A stretch of DNA of 64,000 nt from Ravibacter sp964559125. GTDB taxonomy: Bacteria > Bacteroidota > Bacteroidia > Cytophagales > Spirosomataceae. Below the pieces are notes generated by a model. It was not told where the DNA came from. It saw only the letters and a list, made by a program, of their open reading frames with translations, and ran no database searches. Of the stretch, positions 1-8,308 are shown piece after piece. Where the stretch lies: the NCBI GenBank assembly GCA_964559125.1, contig CAZLGW010000013.1:76012-140011 (forward strand), read 5' to 3'. How positions within the stretch are numbered: the first letter of the stretch is position 1; every line of letters starts with the position of its first letter. The translations under genes were made by a program, and so were the position numbers.

Positions 1-1
1 G

Positions 2-70
2 CATGTAGGCGTTTCTCCGGGTAAATTCAGGCAGTTGCAGCCGGCCGGGGTGTTTGTATATGACAGATGA
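2..70 (+). CDS. 3' end of an upstream gene (partial)
   Basis: An open frame enters from the left edge and stops at TGA 68-70, sharing ATGA with the start of the next gene. The visible residues (HVGVSPGKFRQLQP, then a short tail) resemble the end of an AraC-type HTH domain, where a G-x-S/T-P-x-x-F/Y-R motif closes the second helix-turn-helix. That identity is a guess from about 22 residues. The 4-bp overlap suggests translational coupling with the deacetylase. Confidence 0.4.
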   Translation, partial: HVGVSPGKFRQLQPAGVFVYDR

Positions 71-696
71 ATTTTTTCCTGCACCGTTCTCCCTCCTGGC
101 TTCAATGGATTCTCTCCGATTATACCTGGAGAATTGATACTTCTGAAAAAATCATTTACCTCACCTTCGACGACGGCCCTATCCCGGTCGTGACTGAAAG
201 CGTAATGGAGATGCTGGAGCGCTTCGGTGCTGAGGCAACCTTTTTCTGTATCGGGGACAACGTCAGGAAACATCCCGACATATTCGAAGAACTGAAAAGA
301 AGGGGGCATTCCATAGGGAATCATACTTACAACCATCTTAACGGATGGAAAACAGCCGACGACCTATACCTGGATAACTTTCGCAGATGCCAGGATATAC
401 TCCAAACCGATACAAAGCTGTTTCGTCCACCGTATGGGCGCATCAGGAAATCGCAGTACCGTTTACTTCCCGGGGATACGAAAGTAATGATGTGGGATGT
501 GCTGACCGGCGATTTCTCACCTGATGTGCAGCCTGTACCGGCCCTGAACAGCGCTATCAGGCTGTCGCGTCCGGGGACGATCATGCTGCTGCACGACAGT
601 ATAAAAGCGGAGAAAAAGATGTCTTATATTTTGCCCGGCGTGCTGGAGCATTTTTCAGAAAAAGGCTACAGATTTAAGGCGCTGCCGATGCAATAG
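67..696 (+). CDS. Polysaccharide deacetylase (NodB homology, CE4)
   Basis: This 209-residue protein carries the full CE4 motif set: TFDDGP at residues 33-38 (catalytic and metal-binding aspartates D35/D36), the zinc-binding HTYNH motif (H86, H90), RPPYG at 120-124 and LLHDS at 174-178 with the catalytic histidine H176. The family removes N-acetyl groups from peptidoglycan, chitin-like or exopolysaccharide GlcNAc residues. There is no clear cleavable signal peptide, so the site of action is uncertain. Its start overlaps the stop of the upstream frame (ATGA). Confidence 0.9.
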   Translation: MNFFLHRSPSWLQWILSDYTWRIDTSEKIIYLTFDDGPIPVVTESVMEMLERFGAEATFFCIGDNVRKHPDIFEELKRRGHSIGNHTYNHLNGWKTADDLYLDNFRRCQDILQTDTKLFRPPYGRIRKSQYRLLPGDTKVMMWDVLTGDFSPDVQPVPALNSAIRLSRPGTIMLLHDSIKAEKKMSYILPGVLEHFSEKGYRFKALPMQ

Positions 697-739
697 TGCA
701 ACATACTTGGGTATTACACCGTGGTTAACTTGATTAATT

Positions 740-1171
740 TTACAAATTGACCACTATATCGCGTTCTCCGGATACCCATTTAACGTGACAACAGTCGAAC
801 TGGACTACATATTCAGCTGAGACTACCTTCTTCTCTTCAATAAAACCTTCAAAAAGGACACGGGTTGGAGTAAATTTAGGGAACCGGGAGTCGTCGGAAT
901 CGGTGGCTACCGGGTATGAGCTATAACTTCTGAAAGAGTCAAAGTGATGTTCCTGGTAAGGGGGAGTTATATCTTTACCCTCCGGCAGCCGGATAATCCG
1001 GAAACTGTCGAGTTTGACCGCCGCACCATTCTCGTCTTTCAATTGTACATTGATTGACCTGAAATCCTCAGTACACATAACCGGCCGATCACACGGATGT
1101 TTTTCAACATCTACTTCCACACATGCCATTGCTAAAAAAAACAAGCCGAGTACTATTAAGGGCGTTTTCAT
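740..1171 (-). CDS. Small putative lipoprotein, unknown function
   Basis: This 143-residue protein begins with a basic N-terminus and hydrophobic stretch ending in a lipobox-like AMAC, so it is probably a lipoprotein with lipidated C17. Further cysteines follow near residues 27 and 33 and as a CC pair near residue 127, which could form disulfides in the periplasm. I recognise no family. It converges with the deacetylase gene at 696. Confidence 0.6.
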   Translation of the reverse strand: MKTPLIVLGLFFLAMACVEVDVEKHPCDRPVMCTEDFRSINVQLKDENGAAVKLDSFRIIRLPEGKDITPPYQEHHFDSFRSYSSYPVATDSDDSRFPKFTPTRVLFEGFIEEKKVVSAEYVVQFDCCHVKWVSGERDIVVNL

Positions 1172-1365
1172 ACTTTTTCATTGCGATGTGTAACATTACG
1201 AAAGACCTCTGAAGTGGCGAAAAGGTTGTAAAGCTATAAATATAGACAGGGTGTCTGAAGAGCAGACAGGTACGCACGGCATTAAAGCCTGTGTCTACCC
1301 GCTGTGTCTACCCGGAAAAGCTCTGTCTAAAAGCCGGTGCACAATCCCTTTATTGCTTTTCAACT

Positions 1366-1800
1366 TCATCCTGAGCAGGGGATAGTTTTTCCCAGGTCAT
1401 CTTTATCCGTCCTTTCAAAGACCTCGAACCCGGCTTTTCTGTAAAACTGAAGCGCCCGGGTATTTTGTTCATTTACATCTATAAGATTCGCGTCAAGGTC
1501 GTAGATAGCAAAGCGGATGAGTCTTTTTCCCAAACCCAAGCCTATGTATTCAGGGTTCAGGAACAGCATTTCGATCTTTCTCCCACTCAGGGCTATGAAA
1601 CCTGCAACCTCGCCCCGGTCCATCAGGCAGTAGATTTCAAATAGCTTCAGATCGAGCTTGTGAAGCAGGTCTTTTAGAATGGCGAAGTCTTCACGGCTTA
1701 GGAAATGGTGGGTGGCCAGGACGGATTCTTCCCACACGGAAAGAACCTTTTCACGGAGCATATCCGTATATTTTTCGATTTCAATAGTGTGTGGTTCCAT
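1366..1800 (-). CDS. GNAT-family N-acetyltransferase
   Basis: The protein shows the GNAT fold pattern: a central strand containing EMLFLNPEYIGLGLGKRLI, which matches the acetyl-CoA pyrophosphate loop (Q/R-x-x-G-x-G/A), and a C-terminal YRKAGFEV motif typical of motif B. The frame is open up to 1845, but the reading there would start 6 bases from the terminator hairpin at 1859-1886. I prefer the internal ATG at 1798-1800, giving 144 residues beginning MEPHTIEIEKY. The substrate is unknown. Confidence 0.8.
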   Translation of the reverse strand: MEPHTIEIEKYTDMLREKVLSVWEESVLATHHFLSREDFAILKDLLHKLDLKLFEIYCLMDRGEVAGFIALSGRKIEMLFLNPEYIGLGLGKRLIRFAIYDLDANLIDVNEQNTRALQFYRKAGFEVFERTDKDDLGKTIPCSG

Positions 1801-1858
1801 TTTCAGGCTAAAGTTCGGGACGCGAAACCAGGTAAACAAATACATAATGCCAAAAAAA

Positions 1859-1886
1859 GGCTGTCACGATCCGGACAGCCTTTTTT
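1859..1886 (-). terminator. Intrinsic terminator after hsp20 (bidirectional)
   Basis: A perfect 7-bp stem GGCTGTC (1859-1865) / GACAGCC (1874-1880) with an 8-nt loop is flanked by seven A residues on the left and six T residues on the right. It lies 23 bp past the stop of the Hsp20 gene (- strand), so it should end that transcript. The symmetric A/T tracts would let it work in both directions. Confidence 0.85.
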
Positions 1887-1908
1887 GCATTTTCCGGGCA
1901 GAGCCCGC

Positions 1909-2385
1909 CTAGTTGACTTTTATTTCCTGCGACTTGTGCTGATTTTCAGGATCTTTCGGTAAGATGACCCGCAAAATGCCGTCTGTATATTCTGCCGAGA
2001 TATCCTGGGTGAGCACTTTCCCGTTTAGCTGAAATGAACGGCTGAAATGAGAAGGCCGGTATTCTTCGTAGATAAAGCTCTCCTGCTTTTCTTCCTGCGG
2101 CGGCTGGTAGCTGATGGTCAGGATATCGTCATCGACTGTGATCCCGAACTGCTCCTTTTTCAGACCGGCGGCATATAGGGAAAGTACAAACCGGTCAGTT
2201 TCTTCAGTAATGTTTACGGGCCTGAATGCAGTCCTGTTTTTCCTCATTTTGTGTGCCCAAGGGCCTCCCCTGAAGCCTCCTGTAAAGGCTTCTCCCCAGT
2301 GTGTTCCAAAATTTTTCCTGCAGCCTGAAGCAGGGTTGGCGAATCCATGGTGGTTGTTTTTATCGAATGCTTCTTTATAATACAT
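1909..2385 (-). CDS. Small heat-shock protein, Hsp20/alpha-crystallin
   Basis: This 158-residue protein has a glycine- and histidine-rich N-terminal arm followed by an alpha-crystallin domain (about residues 55-150). The region NITEETDRFVLSLYAAGLKKEQFGITV and the C-terminal ADGILR-like stretch (YTDGILRVILPKDP) fit the A-x-x-x-n-G-v-L motif of sHSPs. The family holds unfolding proteins in an ATP-independent way. It probably shares a transcript with the small membrane protein upstream (2424-2726) and ends at the hairpin at 1859-1886. Confidence 0.88.
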   Translation of the reverse strand: MYYKEAFDKNNHHGFANPASGCRKNFGTHWGEAFTGGFRGGPWAHKMRKNRTAFRPVNITEETDRFVLSLYAAGLKKEQFGITVDDDILTISYQPPQEEKQESFIYEEYRPSHFSRSFQLNGKVLTQDISAEYTDGILRVILPKDPENQHKSQEIKVN

Positions 2386-2423
2386 GTTATTTCTGATTTT
2401 TAGTTTAAAAAATGAATTTAAGC

Positions 2424-2726
2424 TCAGCCGATCGGTACTATAACCGGCCTGTTCCTATTCCTGATATGGACCGGTACGATGGTGTCGGCTTTCCGCGCAG
2501 GTACCGGTCCCGGGTTTTCAAATGAAAACTCATGATACCCGTGATCCTCCGGATGATAACCCCGGTTAAAAAGCCCTGCAATCGCTTTGACAGCCAGGAA
2601 CACGGTAGCAACGGCCATTACGACAAGCAGTATTTTGAACACTACGAAGAGTGCCAGGGCGCCCAGTCCTGCGGCCAGCGTTACAGCCGCGAAACGGGGC
2701 AATATGAATGCGAGTTTATATCTCAT
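2424..2726 (-). CDS. Small two-helix membrane protein upstream of hsp20
   Basis: This 100-residue protein has a basic N-terminus, two adjacent hydrophobic helices (about residues 11-50) separated by a short turn, and a polar histidine-containing tail. I recognise no family. It lies 38 bp upstream of hsp20 on the same strand, so the two may be co-induced, with this protein acting in envelope or heat stress. That role is inferred from position only. Confidence 0.6.
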   Translation of the reverse strand: MRYKLAFILPRFAAVTLAAGLGALALFVVFKILLVVMAVATVFLAVKAIAGLFNRGYHPEDHGYHEFSFENPGPVPARKADTIVPVHIRNRNRPVIVPIG

Positions 2727-2892
2727 TGTGTTTTAGATTTATTAAATAATACAATCGGGCCCTTTGAGGAGCAGACGTATGCTTTGTTGTTTTTACTTTA
2801 AAAAATACTATGTTTCTCCGGCGGTTGCCTGAACACAGCGTTGCGATTAGTTTTCAGGCAACAACTTTAGCAGGCCCTGAGCGGACTTTGCC

Positions 2893-2900
2893 TATATTTG
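2893..2900 (+). promoter_or_regulatory. Bacteroidetes -7 promoter element before dinB-like gene
   Basis: TATATTTG is an exact match to the TAnnTTTG -7 consensus of the Bacteroidetes primary sigma factor and lies 27 bp before the ATG at 2927. No convincing TTTG -33 element is seen at the usual spacing. Confidence 0.5.
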
Positions 2901-2926
2901 GCTACCTATAACTACTCCTTATTGCT

Positions 2927-3370
2927 ATGAAAGATTTTTTTGAAGAGTTGTTTGCTTACGGGTATCATTGTAACCGGCAACTGGCTGATATTTTTGCTGC
3001 CAATGGGGAGAGGGTTACTGAGAAGTCGCTCAGTTTATATAGTCATATTCTCAATGCCCATCATATCTGGAACAGCAGGATTGCCGGCGGCACATCGCTT
3101 TTTGGCGTATGGGAGCCTCATCCTGTCAGCGATTTTAAGGAAATTGACAGCTCCAATTACAACTTTTCAGTATCGTTGCTCAATACCCTGGAGCTGAGCA
3201 AAGAAATACATTACTATAATACGAAGGGACTTAAATTTACCAACAGCGTACGCGATATTCTTTTCCATATTATCAATCATTCTACTTATCACAGGGGGCA
3301 GATTGCTACGGAATTCAGGAAAATGGATATAGAGCCTCTTGCGACGGACTACATCTGGTATAAGAGATAA
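2927..3370 (+). CDS. DinB-family (DUF664-type) four-helix metal protein
   Basis: This 147-residue protein fits the DinB/YfiT four-helix bundle with its three-histidine metal site: one His in the helix around LNAHHIWNSRI (about residue 45), and two in the C-terminal helix reading HIINHSTYHRGQI (near residues 119-127). Related proteins include bacillithiol S-transferases and metal-dependent hydrolases. The substrate is unknown. It is unrelated to DNA polymerase IV, which is also called DinB, at 6747-7814. Confidence 0.85.
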   Translation: MKDFFEELFAYGYHCNRQLADIFAANGERVTEKSLSLYSHILNAHHIWNSRIAGGTSLFGVWEPHPVSDFKEIDSSNYNFSVSLLNTLELSKEIHYYNTKGLKFTNSVRDILFHIINHSTYHRGQIATEFRKMDIEPLATDYIWYKR

Positions 3371-3419
3371 CAGGCTGGAAACGGGTATATTTCCTTTGGC
3401 GGGTCTTGGACTAAAAAAA

Positions 3420-3581
3420 GGCGCTGTCTAAAAAGTATCTTAACCGCAGAAGGGTATCTTGACTGCAGAAAAGAATCATAACCGCAGAGTTCGCGATGTA
3501 CGCGAAGAATGCGCAAAGTATAAGTGTCGGACATTTTTATAGACTACTTTGCACCCTCTGCGGTAAAATTCAGACAGCGCC
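3420..3581. repeat. MITE-like element with 10-bp terminal inverted repeats
   Basis: GGCGCTGTCT at 3420-3429 is mirrored exactly by AGACAGCGCC at 3572-3581. The 162-bp interior holds several partial repeats of an AACCGCAGA-type unit (about 3441, 3461 and 3482) and a complementary CTCTGCGGTAAA near 3556-3567, so most of the element can fold back on itself. It has no coding capacity. It sits between the DinB-family gene and tpx and may serve as a terminator for both. Confidence 0.6.
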
Positions 3582-3602
3582 GTTTGAAACAGTTTCGCTG
3601 TT

Positions 3603-4100
3603 TTATTTCAGGCTGGCCAGTGCAGCTTCATAGTCCGGCTCCTGGGTAATTTCCGGTACCTGCTCGGTATAAGTTACGGTGCCCTCCTCGTCGAGCACAA
3701 CCACCGAACGGCTCAACAGGTTTTTTAACGGAGAATCCGTGATCGTCACCCCATAATCATCTCCGAAAGATGAGCGGAAGGCAGACAGGGGAACTACATT
3801 TTCCAACCCTTCCGCACCGCAAAAGCGCCCGAGTGCAAAAGGAAGATCGTTGGAAATACAAAGTACAACCGCGTTGTCCAGACCGGAGGCTTCCTGGTTG
3901 AATTTCCGTACCGACGCCGCGCATACACCGGTATCGACGCTCGGAAAAATATTAAGGATCACCTTTTTGCCTTTGTAGTCGGCTGAAGTTTTATCGGATA
4001 GGTCTGCACCTGTAAGGGCAAAATCGGGAGCTTTGGAGCCGGTTGCCGGCAGGGATCCTGCTGTATGAACCGGGTTACCTTTAAGTGTTACAGTACTCAT
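3603..4100 (-). CDS. tpx: Thiol peroxidase Tpx (atypical 2-Cys peroxiredoxin)
   Basis: The 165-residue protein matches Tpx throughout. The peroxidatic cysteine C60 is in FPSVDTGVCAASVRKF and the resolving cysteine C94 is in DLPFALGRFCGAEG, the Tpx-specific arrangement. It reduces H2O2 and alkyl hydroperoxides with thioredoxin as donor. The frame runs upstream to 4316, but the added residues are arginine-rich and non-conserved. MSTVTLKGNPV at 4098-4100 is the family's usual N-terminus, so I place the start there. Confidence 0.95.
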   Translation of the reverse strand: MSTVTLKGNPVHTAGSLPATGSKAPDFALTGADLSDKTSADYKGKKVILNIFPSVDTGVCAASVRKFNQEASGLDNAVVLCISNDLPFALGRFCGAEGLENVVPLSAFRSSFGDDYGVTITDSPLKNLLSRSVVVLDEEGTVTYTEQVPEITQEPDYEAALASLK

Positions 4101-4403
4101 TACGCTTGTTTTGGTATGATTGGAAAAATTGACTTTCAATAATAGTTCCAATATAGACAAAACTCTCCAGGTTGTAAAACCGGTCGGGGTAGGTTTATGC
4201 GGCATTATTTCGAACGCAGGTAAATGTCGTTGCTTACCGACTCGAGATGAAGCAGCGGGCCGCCTCCTTTGGCGCTTCACCGGTATGATGCGTTTGCTGA
4301 AACCTTGTAAATCCATACATCATCAAAGACGATCGGGAAGATGATTCATTACAAAGGGATATTGTTTTTTTCAGATGTCTGAAAGCAGGAAAGGCAGAAG
4401 GGG
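4101..4403. other. Intergenic region between tpx and the peptidase gene
   Basis: About 300 bp without a supported gene. It should carry the tpx promoter (- strand), but I find no clean TAnnTTTG element. No strong hairpin, repeat or small ORF stands out; the two open frames here are arginine-rich and look like chance. Confidence 0.5.
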
Positions 4404-6566
4404 TCAGTGCGGCCCGGGAGGGCAATGCTTTTTCAGGAATCCGGTAAACAGGGTAGACATGTGCCTGACCGTGCCTTCTCCTTCCCGGATACCGTGAGCA
4501 CGATTAGGGTAGGCCATAAACTGGAACTGCTTGTTGTGCCTGACCAGTTCATTGATGAGCAGCTCTGCGTTCTGGTAATGTACATTGTCGTCGCCGGTAC
4601 CGTGTATATACAGCAGGTTTCCTTTCAGATGGCGCGCATGTGTGACGGGCGAACCCTTAATGAAATCTTCAAGGTTTTCCTGGGGTATCCCCATAAAACG
4701 TTCCTGGTAGATATTGTCGTAAGTCAGCTGGCTTGCTACTGCCGCCACCGCTATGCCGGTTTGGAAGATATCGGGATATTGGAAGAGCAGATTAAGTGTG
4801 GAGGATCCGCCGCCGCTGTGACCATGCACTGCCACCCGTTTGGTGTCTATAAACGGGAATTTGCTGAACATAGCCTCGGCAGCTTCGGCCTGGTCTTTAA
4901 TGTTAATGGTACCTATATTCCGGTAAATGGCTTTTCGCCAGGCGCGCCCTTTGGGCGAAGGTGTGCCGCGGTTGTCGATCGAAGCATATATATACCCGTC
5001 GGCTGCCATACTGCCCGCGTAGTTCTGATTGAAACCGGTGCCGTAAGCGTCCTTTACGGTGCTGGCAGCCGGCTCCCCGTAGACAAAAAATACGATGGGA
5101 TATTTCTTAGACGGATCGAAGCCGGTTGGTTTTACCAGCCAGGCGTCGATTTCCACACCGCTACGGGTATTCACTTTAAAAAACTCTATATCCTGCTGGT
5201 CCCGGCTCTGTCTGCTGCCGGTATTTCCCGGAAATAAAGACTTGTGATCGGGCAGGGAAACCCATTGCATTACGGGTGGGGTCTTCGCGTTAGAGAAGGT
5301 GTGAAGCGCCATTTTCCCATCGGGAGAAATGAGGTAATCATGAGTGCCGGCCTGGTTGACCGGGCTGAGCCGTTCGGGTGTTCCCGAGCCATCCAGCAGA
5401 GAGCGGTAAAGATAGGCCTGCGTGGCGTTATGAGGGGAAGCAAGGTAATAATAACTATTGGTGGGTTCGTCGATCAGAAGTGGTTTGATAATGTCAAACT
5501 CGCCTTTGGTGATCAGCTTTTCCTTTTTTCCGTCACGGGTAACCCGGTAGGCATGCCGCCAGCCGTCCTTTTCGCTGATCCATACAAATTCCCTGCCCCC
5601 GGCTATCCAGTCCCAGCCGCTGGGGTCGCTTTCAAATATGCTCTTGATTTCGATCCAGGCGTCGTCTTCTTCATGGTAGAAGACGCGTGATTTCCCGGTT
5701 TTTGTATTGATATAGAGAAGCGAGCTCTCGTTCTGTTTCCGGTTGAGCTGCTGTACGACCAGCTCGGAAGGGTTGTTCGTGAACTCCATACGCGGGAGGT
5801 AAGTGTTCTGCGGATCGCCCGGGAGTTCCATCCATTTTGTTTTTGCAGTGGCGATATCAACCACACCTATCCGGTAAGAGGAAGGCTTTTCTCCCACTTT
5901 CGGGTACTCGACAGGCACGTTGAATGAGTAGGTCGAGTCGGTGTTGTTGATCATCAGGAAGTTGCGTATCCGGGTAGCATCGATCTGCCAGTAGGCAATG
6001 CTTTTACTGTCGGGGCTCCAGCGGAAGCCGTCCCTGCAGTCAAATTCCTCTTCATAAGCCCAGTCGAAAGTCCCGTTGATGAGCCGGTCGGTACCGTCGG
6101 AGGTAAGCGCTTTGGTTTTACCGGTAGCAAGATCTTCAAGGTATATGTTATGCCTGCTGACATAGGCCGCCTTTGTACCGTCGGGTGAGAGCTTGGCATA
6201 CATGAGTGATGCTTCCGGCTGTGATGCACCTATCCGGGTCAACCTGTTTTTCTTTTTATCCAGCAGCCAGTAGTTGCCCCGTGTTTCGTAGCGCCACACC
6301 TTTTGAGTATTGGTAAAAAGCAGGATTTTGTCTCCCTGTACCGATACCTCTATGCCGGATATGGCGAGGGGCGACTGGCCGGGCGGTGTAAGCTCGCGGG
6401 CGCTTGCAAAAGTTTCGGGAGACAGGTCGGGCAGCGTAACCCGTACGATTTCACCGTTATATACTTCATAGAAAGAATTACCCTCCGGCGTCCAGCGGAA
6501 AGTAGCGGGAAGCTGCGCCTGCGCTGTGATAAAAGGACATAGCAACAGGAAAAGTTTCCGGATCAT
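4404..6566 (-). CDS. S9 family dipeptidyl peptidase IV-like serine peptidase
   Basis: The protein has an N-terminal beta-propeller domain (SPDGTKAAYVSRHNIYLED, SPDSKSIAYWQ) and a C-terminal alpha/beta-hydrolase domain with the DPP-IV triad. Counting from the longer frame of 726 residues, the nucleophile is S590 in GHSGGGS, the acid D665/D666 in GTGDDNVHY and the base H697 in NRAHGI. The motif DWAYEEEF (propeller) supplies the double glutamate that binds the substrate amino terminus in DPP-IV. A signal peptide (MIRKLFLLLCPFITAQA) favours the start at 6566 over 6584 and predicts periplasmic action on peptides. Confidence 0.93.
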   Translation of the reverse strand: MIRKLFLLLCPFITAQAQLPATFRWTPEGNSFYEVYNGEIVRVTLPDLSPETFASARELTPPGQSPLAISGIEVSVQGDKILLFTNTQKVWRYETRGNYWLLDKKKNRLTRIGASQPEASLMYAKLSPDGTKAAYVSRHNIYLEDLATGKTKALTSDGTDRLINGTFDWAYEEEFDCRDGFRWSPDSKSIAYWQIDATRIRNFLMINNTDSTYSFNVPVEYPKVGEKPSSYRIGVVDIATAKTKWMELPGDPQNTYLPRMEFTNNPSELVVQQLNRKQNESSLLYINTKTGKSRVFYHEEDDAWIEIKSIFESDPSGWDWIAGGREFVWISEKDGWRHAYRVTRDGKKEKLITKGEFDIIKPLLIDEPTNSYYYLASPHNATQAYLYRSLLDGSGTPERLSPVNQAGTHDYLISPDGKMALHTFSNAKTPPVMQWVSLPDHKSLFPGNTGSRQSRDQQDIEFFKVNTRSGVEIDAWLVKPTGFDPSKKYPIVFFVYGEPAASTVKDAYGTGFNQNYAGSMAADGYIYASIDNRGTPSPKGRAWRKAIYRNIGTINIKDQAEAAEAMFSKFPFIDTKRVAVHGHSGGGSSTLNLLFQYPDIFQTGIAVAAVASQLTYDNIYQERFMGIPQENLEDFIKGSPVTHARHLKGNLLYIHGTGDDNVHYQNAELLINELVRHNKQFQFMAYPNRAHGIREGEGTVRHMSTLFTGFLKKHCPPGPH

Positions 6567-6654
6567 ATAAAAGGATGAATGCATTTCAATTCAGAATTGG
6601 TAACAGTATAAAGGTAGTTTGTTGTTGTAATTTGTTGCTTTATATCGGGATTTC

Positions 6655-6735
6655 CTATTAGATATGAGGCGTTAGATTACATCGTCTTATCATCTTTGTC
6701 TTATCGTCTAATTGTCTAATCGTCTCATTATAGAG
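6655..6735. repeat. Degenerate TCGTCTAAT-type short repeats
   Basis: The gap upstream of the peptidase gene and past the end of the polymerase IV gene holds successive variants of a 9-11-base unit: tcgtcttat, ttgtcttat, cgtctaat, tgtctaat, cgtctcat. A similar tract lies at about 23302-23350. These look like dispersed intergenic low-complexity repeats with no coding role. Confidence 0.45.
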
Positions 6736-6746
6736 CGCTGAACACA

Positions 6747-7814
6747 TCAAAATGCAATCGTCAGCTGCTGTCCGGCATGAGGCTGGAGGTCTTCCAGGTT
6801 AGATACGGATACGCCGAGTAGTCTTACTGCTGAGTTTTCCGGGATATTCTCTGCCAGTAGCTGGAGGCAGGTTTTTTCAAACAGGCTATAGTCGGTAACC
6901 GGCATAGCCGACGATCTGCTGCGCGTGGAGATACGGAAATCGTTGTATTTGATCTTGATTGTAATCGTCCGTCCGTAGATCCTGGTCCGCTCGCACCAGC
7001 TCCAGACATCCTCAATCAGCGGAAGCAATCCCTCTTCCATTTGTGGTAAGGAGAGCAGATCCTTATCGAAAGTATTCTCGGAACCTGAAGATTTCCGGAT
7101 ACGGTCGGGCTCGACCTGGCGGTTGTCGATTCCCCGGCAGATATTGTAATAGTGGGTACCGGCTTTTCCGAAGCGGTTTCTAAGGAAATGTTCCGATTGC
7201 TTTTTGAGATCGGCGCCGGTATAGATCCCGATCTGGTGCATTTTTTCGGCTGTTACGTGGCCTATGCCATGAAATGAGGCTACCGGCAGGTCGGCGACGA
7301 AGTCTTCTCCTTCCCCGGGTTTTATGACGAACAACCCGTCGGGCTTACGGTGGTCGGAGGCCAGCTTTGCCAGAAATTTGTTGTAGGATATCCCGGCAGA
7401 AGCAGTGAGCCCGGTGGTTTCGTAGATGGCTGCTTTGATTTCTTTTGCGATGTGGGTGGCCGACTGCATCCTTTTCAGGTTAACGGTTACGTCGAGATAG
7501 GCTTCATCGAGCGATAAAGGTTCGATGAGGGGAGTATACCTGGCAAAAATGCCCCTGATCTGGTTGGAGACCTGCTTGTATATCTCGAACCTGGGTTTTG
7601 CGAAAATCAGGTGCGGGCATTTTCTCCGGGCTATTGAAGAAGGCATTGCCGACCGCACGCCATAACGCCGGGCCTCATAACTGGCAGCCGCTACTACGCC
7701 CCTTTCCGAGCTGCCGCCTACCGCAACCGGCTTGCCTCTGAGGTCGGGGTTGTCGCGTTGCTCGACAGAAGCAAAGAAGGCATCCATGTCTATATGTATG
7801 ATCTTGCGGCTCAA
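6747..7814 (-). CDS. dinB: DNA polymerase IV (Y family)
   Basis: The 355-residue protein has all Y-family landmarks: the first catalytic aspartate in IIHIDMDAFFASVE (residues 5-18), AASYEARRYGV, and the second acidic pair in SLDEAYLDV (near residues 102-110). A helix-hairpin-helix thumb (FHGIGHVTAEKMHQIGI) and a little-finger domain follow. It carries out error-prone translesion synthesis at stalled forks. No clear beta-clamp-binding motif is visible at the C-terminus. No LexA-like operator was recognised upstream. Confidence 0.95.
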   Translation of the reverse strand: MSRKIIHIDMDAFFASVEQRDNPDLRGKPVAVGGSSERGVVAAASYEARRYGVRSAMPSSIARRKCPHLIFAKPRFEIYKQVSNQIRGIFARYTPLIEPLSLDEAYLDVTVNLKRMQSATHIAKEIKAAIYETTGLTASAGISYNKFLAKLASDHRKPDGLFVIKPGEGEDFVADLPVASFHGIGHVTAEKMHQIGIYTGADLKKQSEHFLRNRFGKAGTHYYNICRGIDNRQVEPDRIRKSSGSENTFDKDLLSLPQMEEGLLPLIEDVWSWCERTRIYGRTITIKIKYNDFRISTRSRSSAMPVTDYSLFEKTCLQLLAENIPENSAVRLLGVSVSNLEDLQPHAGQQLTIAF

Positions 7815-7906
7815 TTGCTGTCTCGGCTGGATCCGGTTGAAAACAGAAAGATAAAGTAAATTTAAGAGAAGCCGCGCTTTCGTTTTTATTCTTATAATCA
7901 GACAGT

Positions 7907-8197
7907 ATGACTTACCAGGAATTTGTTGACAGCACGTCTGCGTCCCGGCCTCCGCAGGAAATCGATGAGCTTTTACTTGCGTTGTGGCATGAGGCCAGAG
8001 GGGATTGGGAAGCGGCGCACCAAATCGCTCAGAGCAGGGAAGGAACCCGTGATTATGATCGTCTTCACGCTTACCTGCACCGGGTGGAGGGCGACGAGTG
8101 GAATGCAGGATATTGGTACGGGAGGGCAGGCGCTGTGAAACCGGCTATTTCTCTGAAGGAAGAGTGGAGGGAGCTGGCAGAGCGCTTTCTGGTTTAG
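7907..8197 (+). CDS. Conserved small protein with a TPR-like repeat, unknown function
   Basis: The 96-residue acidic protein is rich in Trp and Ala helices: LLLALWHEARGDWEAAHQIAQ followed by RLHAYLHRVEGDEWNAGYWYGRAG. These two helical hairpins look like a degenerate tetratricopeptide pair. The pattern recurs in small uncharacterised bacterial proteins, but I can attach no function. It is soluble with no signal peptide. It lies just upstream of the SatD operator array and may be a separate transcription unit. Confidence 0.7.
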   Translation: MTYQEFVDSTSASRPPQEIDELLLALWHEARGDWEAAHQIAQSREGTRDYDRLHAYLHRVEGDEWNAGYWYGRAGAVKPAISLKEEWRELAERFLV

Positions 8198-8202
8198 TAA
8201 AC

Positions 8203-8283
8203 ATAAGCTTTTTAGCTTATATATGTATATTATAAGTTATTTAACTTATATATTTTAACTATAAGTTATTTAGCTTATATTTG
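8203..8283 (+). promoter_or_regulatory. Three-palindrome operator array overlapping the satD promoter
   Basis: Three related palindromes of the form TATAAGyT-N4-ArCTTATA lie at 8203-8220 (7-bp arms, TTTT spacer), 8231-8250 (perfect 8-bp arms, ATTT spacer) and 8260-8279 (ATTT spacer, one mismatched pair). Their centres (8211.5, 8240.5, 8269.5) are exactly 29 bp apart. The third overlaps TATATTTG at 8276-8283, an exact TAnnTTTG -7 element 25 bp before the satD ATG. Binding there should block the promoter. The regulator is not known; the HTH-bearing SatD is one candidate. Confidence 0.75.
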
Positions 8284-8308
8284 TGGCGGATGTTATACCG
8301 ATGAAACA

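Noticed and set aside
1240..1360. Direct repeat gtgtctaccc near 1291-1313 as a regulatory element
   Set aside because: Only two short copies in non-coding sequence with no associated promoter; too little to support a call.
4407..5690. Long open frames opposite the DPP-IV-like gene (276 and 148 codons)
   Set aside because: They lie on the other strand of a clearly coding, full-length peptidase gene, have no recognisable domain, and look like antisense shadows.
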